From contig DDHL01000117.1 in NCBI GenBank assembly GCA_002352945.1, positions 1 to 7,082 on the forward strand: a DNA stretch of 7,082 bases, written 5' to 3'. Every line of letters begins with the position of its first letter. Positions within the stretch are counted from its first letter, which is position 1. Source of the stretch: Campylobacteraceae bacterium UBA1877. GTDB lineage: Bacteria > Campylobacterota > Campylobacteria > Campylobacterales > Campylobacteraceae. Shown here piece after piece: positions 1-5,849 of the stretch. The position numbers and the translations under genes are program-made. The notes under the pieces were generated by a model. It was not told where the DNA came from. It saw only the letters and a program-made list of their open reading frames with translations, and searched no databases.

Positions 1-27
1 TACAAAATTTATTAGTAGGAGAAAAAA

Positions 28-1134
28 ATGGTTATCGGTTTAGTAAAAGAGATAAAGGTCCATGAGTATCGCGTTGGTCTTACACCAGAAAATGTTGCCG
101 CATACGTATCTCATGGACATACTGTTATTGTTGAAAAAGGAGCAGGAGAAGGAGCTGGCTTTGATGATAGCCAATATGAAGCCGCGGGAGCTCGTATCGA
201 ATCTGACGAAAAGGCTCTTTTTGATGCTAGTGATATGATTGTTAAAGTTAAAGAGCCACTTCCTGAAGAGTATGACTACTTTAAAAAAGATCAAATCCTC
301 TTTACTTATTTGCACCTTGCAGCAGATCCGGCTCAAGCTAAGGCTTTATTGGAAAAAGGTGTAAAAGCAGTAGCTTATGAAACCATCACTGACCGCAATG
401 GCCATTTGCCGTGTCTTACGCCAATGAGTGAAATTGCTGGACGTTTAGCTGCACAAGAGGGTGCAAAATATCTTGAAAAACCACTTGGAGGACGAGGTGT
501 TTTACTAGGTGGTGTTCCTGGTGTTAAACGTGGTAATGTACTTATAATTGGTGGCGGTGTTGTGGGCATGAACGCTTGTAAAATTGCTGTTGGTCTTGGC
601 GCAAATGTTACTGTTATGGATATTTCAGCACCTAGACTTGAATATATTGATGATATTTTTGGATCAAAAGTTACAACACTTTATTCAAATAGAGGCAACT
701 TACTAGATGCGCTTAAAGATGCCGACTTGGTTATCGGTGCTGTATTGCTTCCAGGAGCTAGCGCGCCAAAATTGGTAAAAAGAGAAGATTTAAAAATCAT
801 GAAAAAAGGTGCAGTTGTTGTGGATGTTGCAATTGATCAAGGTGGTTGCTTTGAATCTTCCAAGGTTACTTACCATGATGCACCAACCTTTGTTGAAGAG
901 GGAGTTGTTCACTATTGTGTTGGAAATATGCCAGGAGCGGTTTCGCTTACTTCAACAATGGCACTAACCTCATCAACACTAAATTATGGACTTGCCATTG
1001 CAAATAAAGGTTTAGAAGCTGCTCTTAGAGATGATGCTGGACTTAAAAATGGACTAAACTGCTATGAAGGAAAATGTACAAACCAAGCCGTTGCTAAAAG
1101 TTTAAATCTTGAATTTACACCAGTAGAGTTTTAA
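28..1134 (+). CDS. ald: Alanine dehydrogenase (NAD+)
   Basis: This gene encodes L-alanine dehydrogenase (EC 1.4.1.1), a cytosolic enzyme that reversibly converts L-alanine, NAD+ and water to pyruvate, ammonium and NADH. The 368-aa length is normal for the family. Family residues known from the Mycobacterium and Phormidium enzymes fall at the expected positions: Arg15 and Lys75 (in VKEP) for substrate binding, catalytic His96 (TYLHLA) and Asp270 (VDVAIDQGG). The Rossmann glycine motif GGGVVG lies at 175-180, followed by Asp198, the acidic residue that favours NAD over NADP. The ATG start is supported by AGGAG at 17-21 with a 6-nt spacer. Only 27 bases precede the gene, so its promoter lies outside the window. 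It is followed by a GC-rich hairpin and appears to end its transcription unit. Nothing looks truncated. The related transhydrogenase alpha subunit (PntA) is unlikely because the chain is full-length Ald and ends without a PntA-type extension. Confidence 0.96.
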   Translation: MVIGLVKEIKVHEYRVGLTPENVAAYVSHGHTVIVEKGAGEGAGFDDSQYEAAGARIESDEKALFDASDMIVKVKEPLPEEYDYFKKDQILFTYLHLAADPAQAKALLEKGVKAVAYETITDRNGHLPCLTPMSEIAGRLAAQEGAKYLEKPLGGRGVLLGGVPGVKRGNVLIIGGGVVGMNACKIAVGLGANVTVMDISAPRLEYIDDIFGSKVTTLYSNRGNLLDALKDADLVIGAVLLPGASAPKLVKREDLKIMKKGAVVVDVAIDQGGCFESSKVTYHDAPTFVEEGVVHYCVGNMPGAVSLTSTMALTSSTLNYGLAIANKGLEAALRDDAGLKNGLNCYEGKCTNQAVAKSLNLEFTPVEF

Positions 1135-1139
1135 TTTCC

Positions 1140-1162
1140 GCCCCCTTAGTATGCAAGGGGGC
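1140..1162 (+). terminator. Hairpin after ald, probable terminator
   Basis: Six bases after the ald stop codon there is a perfect 8-bp inverted repeat, GCCCCCTT (1140-1147) and AAGGGGGC (1155-1162), around a 7-nt loop. It stands out because the surrounding DNA is very AT-rich. A canonical U-tract does not follow directly: the next bases are AAAATATAATTAC, and five T's come only at 1176-1180. It could therefore be an imperfect intrinsic terminator or a 3'-end stabilising stem. On the other strand no T-run follows the stem either. Confidence 0.6.
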
Positions 1163-1166
1163 AAAA

Positions 1167-1200
1167 TATAATTACTTTTTAACAAATCCAAAACTACAAT
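1167..1200 (+). promoter_or_regulatory. Candidate promoter region for the methyltransferase gene
   Basis: The 93-bp gap between ald and the methyltransferase gene offers two possible -10 elements: TATAAT at 1167-1172, right after the hairpin, and TACAAT at 1195-1200. Neither has a convincing -35 hexamer, which is common in Campylobacterota, where sigma70 promoters depend mostly on the -10 box and T-rich upstream DNA. If the second is used, transcription would start near 1207 and give a leader of about 20 nt containing the TTACATGTAA palindrome. The choice between the two cannot be made from sequence. Confidence 0.35.
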
Positions 1201-1209
1201 AAACTCTTT

Positions 1210-1219
1210 TTACATGTAA
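1210..1219. repeat. Palindrome TTACATGTAA, copy 1 (overlaps RBS)
   Basis: This perfect 10-bp palindrome lies immediately upstream of the GTG start at 1228. Its last two bases are part of the ribosome-binding site AAGGA (1218-1222). The same core recurs as the 12-bp form TTTACATGTAAA at 5218-5229 and 6442-6453. The position would suit an operator or a translational control element, but no known regulator is recognised. Confidence 0.5.
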
Positions 1220-1227
1220 GGATATTC

Positions 1228-2157
1228 GTGAACCCAATCAAGCCTTTTTTAGAAAAACAGAGTGTTTGCATTATTGATGGAGGCTTTGGTTCTGAGCTTT
1301 CAAGACGGGGGTATGATTTAAGCGATCCCCTTTGGTCTGCAATTCTTTTAATGAAAAATCCAGATGCCATATCAAAGGTTCATTTTGACTATCTTCAAGC
1401 CGGAGCCGATATTATAATTACTGCAAGCTACCAAGCAAGCATCGAGGGCTTTTTAGCTCACGGCTTGAGTGAAAATGAGGCTATTGAACTTATAAAATAT
1501 TCGATCAATCTAGCAAAACAGACTCGGGATGATTTTTGGCAAAACTGCAGTGATACAAATAGATTAAAACCTCTTGTTGCAGCTTCAGTCGGACCCTATG
1601 GCGCCTTTCTTGCTGATGGTTCAGAATATCGAGGGGATTATGGCGTTAATTTTGAAACTCTAACTAATTTTCACAAAAAGAGGCTTGCTCACTTAATTGA
1701 TGCAAAACCAGATATTTTGGCAATCGAAACAATCCCCTCTCTTGAAGAAGCAAGGGCTATTGTTGAGGTTTTAAAAGAGTTTCCAAATATAAAAGCATGG
1801 CTTAGCTTTAGCGCTAAAGATGAAGAGCATATCTGCCATAATGAACCCATAAGCCAATGTGCAAAATGGCTTGACAAAGAGGATCAAATCGTAGCTATTG
1901 GAGTTAACTGCACAGCCCCGCAGTATGTAAGCTCTCTTACAAAAATTATTAAATCAAACAGCTCAAAGCCCATTGTTTTATATCCAAATGGAGGCGGAAT
2001 TTATGACCCAGTTACAAAAAAATGGCAAACTTCGCCTAAGTTTGATTATGTCATGTTAGCAAAAGAGTGGCAAAAAGCAGGAGCGCAGCTCATTGGTGGA
2101 TGTTGCAAAACAACTCCAGAAGATATTGCCAAACTTAGTGCATGGGTACGGGGGTAA
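1228..2157 (+). CDS. mmuM: Homocysteine S-methyltransferase (MmuM-like)
   Basis: This gene encodes a 309-aa zinc-dependent methyltransferase of the homocysteine S-methyltransferase family (Pfam S-methyl_trans). Such enzymes transfer a methyl group, typically from S-methylmethionine or S-adenosylmethionine, to homocysteine to form methionine in the cytosol. The barrel-type landmarks are present: the first-strand motif DGGFGSEL at 17-24, TASYQAS at 65-71, ETIPSLEEA at 167-175, and YPNGGG at 252-257. The three zinc-binding cysteines are Cys228 (GVNCTAP) and Cys292-Cys293 (GGCCKTTPEDI). Length matches E. coli MmuM (about 310 aa). The start is GTG, supported by AAGGA at 1218-1222 with a 5-nt spacer. 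The YPN and TASYQA motifs favour MmuM over betaine-homocysteine methyltransferase or the MetH N-terminal domain, but the methyl donor is not proven. No mmuP permease gene is adjacent. The last 23 bp overlap the convergent ATPase gene. Confidence 0.9.
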   Translation: MNPIKPFLEKQSVCIIDGGFGSELSRRGYDLSDPLWSAILLMKNPDAISKVHFDYLQAGADIIITASYQASIEGFLAHGLSENEAIELIKYSINLAKQTRDDFWQNCSDTNRLKPLVAASVGPYGAFLADGSEYRGDYGVNFETLTNFHKKRLAHLIDAKPDILAIETIPSLEEARAIVEVLKEFPNIKAWLSFSAKDEEHICHNEPISQCAKWLDKEDQIVAIGVNCTAPQYVSSLTKIIKSNSSKPIVLYPNGGGIYDPVTKKWQTSPKFDYVMLAKEWQKAGAQLIGGCCKTTPEDIAKLSAWVRG

Positions 2158-3115
2158 ATTCTATATTTTCAAGCTCACCAACCCCGCGCAAATCCCTAGG
2201 TGACAGATAGACGTAAAATCTTTGCTGATCTTTTAAAAATTTTTCAATCTTATCTAAAATTTCACCCTGTTTTAAAACCTGAGTTTGCCAAAAATCGCTC
2301 TCTTGCTCTTTAGGAATTATTTGATTGACAAAGATGCCAGCACATTTAATTGAAAACTTTTTAAGAGCATTAACAGCCCTTTTTGTCTCTTCAAGAGGTA
2401 AAATTTGAGGGATCATCACCAAATAGATACTCGTTTTTGATGGATCTATTAGAGTTTTGCTTGTTTGTAAAAAAAGCTCTCTTCTTGCTTCCATCTTTTC
2501 AAGAGCTCTATCCCATCGGTTCTTTTTAGATGGCTTGAAAGGATTAAATTTATAATCTTTTTTCTTCTCCCAAAACACCTCAGCAGCATTTTTAATTTTT
2601 TCTTGCTCTCTTTGATGGCGCATTAACCCCTCGGTCCATGCACTCATAATGCTAGGTAAAGATAGCAATCGAATCGTGTGTCCTGTTGGAGCCGTATCAA
2701 AAACGATATGCTCATACTTATCTTGCATGGTTATAAGCTTACAAATACTTTCTAAAATTGCCGCTTCTTGAGCCCCAGGAGACTCTTTTGCAAGCTCAAG
2801 ATGCTCTTTGATTTTGCCAAACATTCTAGGATCGGCATACCCTTGCAAGGTCTCTTCAATCCCTTTAAAATGCTTTTCTGTCACCTCATAAGCATCTAGC
2901 TCCATAGCATCTAAAAAAGGAGTAATCTTTTTTGGCTTTGAAGCAAGCTTTATATCTAGGGCATCTCCTAAACTATGAGCTGGATCAGTTGAAACAATAA
3001 GCGTCTTTTTTTTCTCTTTAGCCAACTTGGAAGCAATTGAGGCTGAAAGGGTAGTTTTTCCCACTCCACCCTTGCCTCCAACAAATATAATTGGAGTTTT
3101 AATTTCTGGAATCAT
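2135..3115 (-). CDS. ArsA/Get3-family P-loop ATPase in the cstA operon
   Basis: This gene encodes a 326-aa single-domain ATPase of the ArsA/Get3 (anion-transporting ATPase) group of deviant Walker-A proteins. It has GGKGGVGKTT at 13-22, the switch I segment STDPAHSLGD at 42-51, the switch II signature FDTAPTGHT at 139-147, and a probable adenine-contacting VNQ at 263-265. Only two cysteines are present (Cys125 and Cys258). There is no Get3-type CxxC zinc motif, no sign of the ArsA metalloid cysteine triad, and no ars gene nearby, so arsenite export is unlikely. A Lys/Arg-rich stretch at about 173-203 is notable. The start chosen is the ATG at 3115, which overlaps the upstream stop as TAATG. 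An in-frame GTG at 3172 would add 19 residues lying wholly inside the upstream gene and is less likely. Its role is unknown; the operon suggests it serves the CstA transporter or the CC-terminal protein. Confidence 0.9.
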   Translation of the reverse strand: MIPEIKTPIIFVGGKGGVGKTTLSASIASKLAKEKKKTLIVSTDPAHSLGDALDIKLASKPKKITPFLDAMELDAYEVTEKHFKGIEETLQGYADPRMFGKIKEHLELAKESPGAQEAAILESICKLITMQDKYEHIVFDTAPTGHTIRLLSLPSIMSAWTEGLMRHQREQEKIKNAAEVFWEKKKDYKFNPFKPSKKNRWDRALEKMEARRELFLQTSKTLIDPSKTSIYLVMIPQILPLEETKRAVNALKKFSIKCAGIFVNQIIPKEQESDFWQTQVLKQGEILDKIEKFLKDQQRFYVYLSPRDLRGVGELENIEFTPVPMH

Positions 3116-3372
3116 TAGCAGCATCCAAAGTGCCCAAGGGGCGATTTTTCCATTCCCATTCTCAAATGCCACTCATGAAACTCCTCTAACATAAAAGGAA
3201 GAAGTTCCATGGTATAAAATGAAACAGGATTGGGTACACCTAACTGCTCAGCAAAAATCATGAGCATAAACACATCATTTTCATCCCTGTACGCAGTAGT
3301 TAACGTGCGTCGATAAGGGGCGTGATAAAATTCATCAAGCCCCTCCAAAAATGCTTTTATTTTAGGATGCAT
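3115..3372 (-). CDS. Small CC-terminal protein (cory-CC-star type) between cstA and the ATPase gene
   Basis: This gene encodes an 85-aa soluble protein with no signal peptide or membrane segment. It is rich in aromatic and acidic residues, including PYRRTLTTAYRDEND at 19-33, a Met/Phe-rich helical middle, and EEFHEWHLRMGMEKSP at 63-78, and it ends exactly in Gly-Cys-Cys. From memory, this matches a family called cory-CC-star protein in NCBI annotation, for which no function is established. The ATG at 3372 lies 11 bp inside the end of cstA, with TGGAA (plus-strand TTCCA, 3378-3382) as the ribosome-binding site. Its TAA shares one base with the ATG of the ATPase gene. This tight packing implies translational coupling and roughly stoichiometric production. 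E. coli CstA and BtsT also have a small partner gene downstream (ybdD, yjiX) whose products end in Cys-Cys, so a transporter-accessory role is a reasonable inference. Confidence 0.85.
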   Translation of the reverse strand: MHPKIKAFLEGLDEFYHAPYRRTLTTAYRDENDVFMLMIFAEQLGVPNPVSFYTMELLPFMLEEFHEWHLRMGMEKSPLGHFGCC

Positions 3373-5029
3373 TTTTATTCCATTCTCGTTTTAAGACTGA
3401 AATTCCTTCAAGCGCTACAAGTATGGTTGCACCTAAAATCACTAAATCCATAATGATTAAAAGCCAATTGCTCTTATTGTAAAAATCAACAAGTTGAGTA
3501 AGAAGAGCTACAAAAGTAACTGCTAGCAAAAAGATGAGTGGAATAAGTGTATATCGAATTGCACTCTTTTGACGAATAAGCATAACAGTAACGATAAGTA
3601 GTGTCAAACCAGCCATAAGTTGGTTTGTTGTACCAAAAAGTGGCCATATAACCATACCGCCGCGACCATCAAAACCACCAGCACCAAAAGCAAGCAATAA
3701 ACAAGTACCGACAGCAAAGAGTGTAGCTACCCATCCTTTTTTAAGTCCGCCAATGTTGTAAATATCACCCCACTCTTGGAAAATATATCGCTGCAATCGA
3801 ACACCTGTATCCATAGTAGTTCCTGCAAAAAGAGCGGCCATAACAGTAAGAACAGTAGCTGAAAGCTCTTGACTAAGCCCAAGGGCTTCACTCATAATGG
3901 CTCCACCGCCTGTAACAAAAGCGCCAACGCCACCTTTTCCAAAACCACTATAAACTGCTTCCCAGTCTGCTAAAGTTGCAAAACCGGCAGTAGCAGCTAA
4001 AATTGCAGCTAAAGCTAAAAGACCTTCACCAACAGCTCCAAAGTAACCAACAAATCTTGCATCAGTCTCTTTGTCTAACTGTTTTGAAGTTGTACCGGTT
4101 GAAACCAAACCGTGAAATCCTGAAATTGCACCACAAGCAATAGTAACAAAAAGCAAAGGAACTAAAGATGGGGTTCCCTCTGGTGTATTTGTATTATATA
4201 CCGGTGCAACTACATCTGGTGCAACGATTAAAAATGAGATATAAAGTAGTCCAAGGCCAATAAAAAGCTGGAGTCCGTTAATATAATCACGTGGCTGCAA
4301 TAGCATCCAAACAGGAAGGGTTGAAGCGATACCTGCATATACAAACAAGATAATAATCCAAGTTGTATGTGGAGTTAATCCAAAAACAGAATCTGGCAGC
4401 GAAATTGGCACGCTAGGTCCAATTAAAATCAATAGATAAAGCGCTACAACACCAACTAAAGAAACAAGTGGTAGACTCAATTTATATTTATAAATTGCTT
4501 GACCAATGAGAAATGCTACAACTAAAGCGCCCCAAACCGGCACAACAGCCGAAGGAGTTGCTACTAGCATATTGGCAATTACAACCGCAAAAGCAGCATT
4601 TACCATTAATAGAAGCAAGAAAACAACTACCATCATCAAACTGCGCGCTTTTGGACTAAGAACAGTCCCGGCAATAGATGCGATTGATTTGCCCTTATTT
4701 CGTACGCTTGCCCAAATTGAGCTCATATCATGCACGCCGGCAAAAAATATCGTTCCAAGAATAACCCATAAAAATGCCGGCAGCCATCCCCAAATTACGG
4801 CAATTGCTGGCCCAACAATTGGTGCAGCACCAGCAACTGATGTAAAATGGTGCCCCCAAAGAACAAACTTGTTAGTTGGAACATAGTCAATTCCATCTTC
4901 AAACTCATGAGCGGGTGTTTTAAAATCCGGATTGAGTTTTAAAATGTGCTGAGCAACAAACTTCGAATAGATAAAAAAACCTCCAGCCAAGCCTGCCACT
5001 CCTAGGACAAGCAGTACCAATGAATTCAT
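3362..5029 (-). CDS. cstA: CstA-family carbon starvation / peptide or pyruvate transporter, short form
   Basis: This gene encodes a 555-aa polytopic inner-membrane carrier of the CstA family (Pfam CstA). E. coli relatives CstA and BtsT are linked to peptide and pyruvate uptake. Diagnostic motifs run the full length: WGHHFTSVAGAAPIVGP at 58-74, GVHDM at 98-102, LPVWMLLQPRDYIN at 238-251, SGFHGLVSTGTTSKQL at 303-318 followed by ETDARFVGY, TTMDTGVRLQRYI at 404-416, and WPLFGTTNQLMAGLTL at 462-477. Many hydrophobic helices are visible. E. coli CstA is about 700 aa, so this is a short variant that appears complete rather than truncated. The ATG at 5029 is preceded by AAGGAG (plus-strand CTCCTT, 5035-5040) with a 5-nt spacer and by a good promoter. 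It is the first gene of a three-gene operon with overlapping junctions. The substrate cannot be read from the sequence. Confidence 0.94.
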   Translation of the reverse strand: MNSLVLLVLGVAGLAGGFFIYSKFVAQHILKLNPDFKTPAHEFEDGIDYVPTNKFVLWGHHFTSVAGAAPIVGPAIAVIWGWLPAFLWVILGTIFFAGVHDMSSIWASVRNKGKSIASIAGTVLSPKARSLMMVVVFLLLLMVNAAFAVVIANMLVATPSAVVPVWGALVVAFLIGQAIYKYKLSLPLVSLVGVVALYLLILIGPSVPISLPDSVFGLTPHTTWIIILFVYAGIASTLPVWMLLQPRDYINGLQLFIGLGLLYISFLIVAPDVVAPVYNTNTPEGTPSLVPLLFVTIACGAISGFHGLVSTGTTSKQLDKETDARFVGYFGAVGEGLLALAAILAATAGFATLADWEAVYSGFGKGGVGAFVTGGGAIMSEALGLSQELSATVLTVMAALFAGTTMDTGVRLQRYIFQEWGDIYNIGGLKKGWVATLFAVGTCLLLAFGAGGFDGRGGMVIWPLFGTTNQLMAGLTLLIVTVMLIRQKSAIRYTLIPLIFLLAVTFVALLTQLVDFYNKSNWLLIIMDLVILGATILVALEGISVLKREWNKNAS

Positions 5030-5059
5030 TCACTCTCCTTAGCGTAATTGTCTAAAAAG

Positions 5060-5088
5060 ATTGTATCAAAGCGTGGTTATTTTGTCAG
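5060..5088 (-). promoter_or_regulatory. Sigma70-type promoter of the cstA operon
   Basis: Read on the minus strand, a -35 hexamer CTGACA (5088-5083) and a -10 hexamer TACAAT (5065-5060) are separated by exactly 17 bp. The -10 box is preceded by TGA, making an extended -10 (TGATACAAT). Transcription would start near 5053, giving a leader of about 24 nt with the AAGGAG ribosome-binding site. It is the best-formed promoter in the window. No operator is obvious between it and the start codon. Confidence 0.75.
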
Positions 5089-5155
5089 AGTATTTCTATG
5101 AATTTAATATTAATTTAATTTTCTTGATACATTTAGTAACCATTCTTACACTATT

Positions 5156-5177
5156 TTAATTGTTTCTTAATTGTTTC
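5156..5177. repeat. Two tandem copies of an 11-bp repeat
   Basis: TTAATTGTTTC occurs twice head to tail with no mismatch (5156-5166 and 5167-5177). Direct repeats phased by one helical turn are the usual binding layout for OmpR-family response regulators, so this is a possible operator for the divergent cstA and petA promoters. Low sequence complexity in this AT-rich gap means chance is not excluded. Confidence 0.45.
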
Positions 5178-5217
5178 GATAATATTTTACTTTAAATATG
5201 CAAAAGTGTTAGATTAT

Positions 5218-5229
5218 TTTACATGTAAA
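5218..5229. repeat. Palindrome TTTACATGTAAA, copy 2 (intergenic)
   Basis: This perfect 12-bp palindrome lies in the cstA-petA intergenic region, about 80 bp upstream of the petA -10 element. It shares its 10-bp core with copies at 1210-1219 and 6442-6453. Its location away from any start codon would fit a protein-binding site. Confidence 0.5.
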
Positions 5230-5305
5230 GCTAGCTCTTCAAAATCTCATTTTGTTTGCAATTAACTTAAACTTTTCTATTTTTAGATAATTAATCTTTT
5301 AACTT

Positions 5306-5314
5306 TGGTAAAAT
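5306..5314 (+). promoter_or_regulatory. Probable extended -10 promoter of petABC
   Basis: TGGTAAAAT (5306-5314) forms an extended -10 element, TGn followed by TAAAAT at 5309-5314, placing the start of transcription near 5321 and leaving a leader of about 30 nt before the petA ATG. No -35 hexamer is seen 17 bp upstream, only T-rich DNA, as is usual for promoters in Campylobacterota. Confidence 0.55.
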
Positions 5315-5351
5315 GTACTTTGTCAAATTTTAGATTCTAAAGGAAGAGCGA

Positions 5352-5849
5352 ATGGATCCTAAAAGAAGAGTTGTTAACTATGCCCTTCTTGGCCTTGTAG
5401 GCACTGGAGGTTATGTGACAACCGGCTGGGTTTTTAAATCGCTCGAACCTCCGCTAAAAGCACAGTTAAATGCAGCTACACTCATAGACACTTCCACTTT
5501 GAAACTGAATGAAATCTCATTCTTATCGTGGCAAAAAAAGCCCCTTTTTGTTTTAAAGCAAGACTCCAATCTTCCAATTGATAGAAAAAGAAGTTTTCAA
5601 ATAGGTTCTTATTTTTATACAATCATGATTGGAATTTGCACCCACCTTGGATGCATTCCTAAATATGAGGCTTCCTTGCAGCGTTTTGTGTGTCCATGCC
5701 ACAATGGTATTTTTAGTCTTCATGGAAACCCAATAAGCGGACCGGTTACAAAACCTTTGGAAATTCCACCCTTTTTAGTTGAAAAAGATACAATTTTAGT
5801 TGGACAGGCGGGAGAAATTTATAAAAAATTAGTTGGAATAAAAAAATGA
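5352..5849 (+). CDS. petA: Rieske iron-sulfur subunit of the quinol:cytochrome c oxidoreductase
   Basis: This gene encodes the 165-aa Rieske [2Fe-2S] protein of the bc-type complex, which takes an electron from quinol and passes it to cytochrome c. An N-terminal segment (Lys4-Arg5-Arg6 followed by a hydrophobic helix at about 9-28) forms the membrane anchor and probably a Tat signal that is not cleaved. The globular domain outside the inner membrane carries box I, CTHLGC (96-101), and box II, CPCHNG (114-119). The cluster ligands are therefore Cys96, His98, Cys114 and His117, with Cys101 and Cys116 placed to form the usual disulfide. The SGP motif of the family lies at 129-131. The ATG at 5352 has AAGGA at 5340-5344, 7 nt upstream. 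The chain is short compared with mitochondrial Rieske proteins but complete. Its TGA overlaps the petB ATG by four bases (ATGA), indicating coupled translation. Confidence 0.95.
   Translation: MDPKRRVVNYALLGLVGTGGYVTTGWVFKSLEPPLKAQLNAATLIDTSTLKLNEISFLSWQKKPLFVLKQDSNLPIDRKRSFQIGSYFYTIMIGICTHLGCIPKYEASLQRFVCPCHNGIFSLHGNPISGPVTKPLEIPPFLVEKDTILVGQAGEIYKKLVGIKK

Larger units (their letters stand above)
5030..5351. other. Divergent intergenic regulatory region between cstA and petA
   Basis: This 322-bp gap contains no credible coding sequence or RNA gene. It is very AT-rich. Working from cstA to petA it holds the cstA promoter (5060-5088), a TTTAAT pair spaced 11 bp (5103-5108, 5114-5119), a perfect tandem repeat (5156-5177), the palindrome TTTACATGTAAA (5218-5229) touching a second small palindrome AGCTAGCT (5229-5236), and the petA extended -10 (5306-5314). 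The roughly 200 bp between the promoters is longer than needed for two simple promoters and is the likely site for regulator binding. Confidence 0.6.

Noticed and set aside
40..569. Minus-strand open frames (98 and 64 aa) opposite ald
   Set aside because: They are antisense to conserved, motif-bearing ald codons and show no recognisable protein features; they are shadows of the real gene.
2149..2186. Possible stem pairing GGGGT (2151-2155) with ACCCC (2181-2185) at the convergent gene ends
   Set aside because: The stem is only about 5 bp with a 25-nt loop, and no T-run follows on either strand, so it is not a credible terminator.
2135..3115. Arsenite-efflux ATPase (arsA) of an arsenic resistance operon
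   Set aside because: No arsB, arsR, arsC or arsD is nearby, the ATPase is single-domain, and the metalloid-binding cysteines are not apparent.
4506..4886. 126-aa open frame on the plus strand opposite cstA
   Set aside because: It lies wholly antisense to the well-supported cstA gene, has low-complexity Thr/Ala/Ile composition, no family motif and no good ribosome-binding site.
5090..5300. Small RNA, tRNA or sigma54 promoter in the cstA-petA gap
   Set aside because: No cloverleaf, no strong GC hairpin followed by a T-run, and no GG-N10-GC -24/-12 element could be found.
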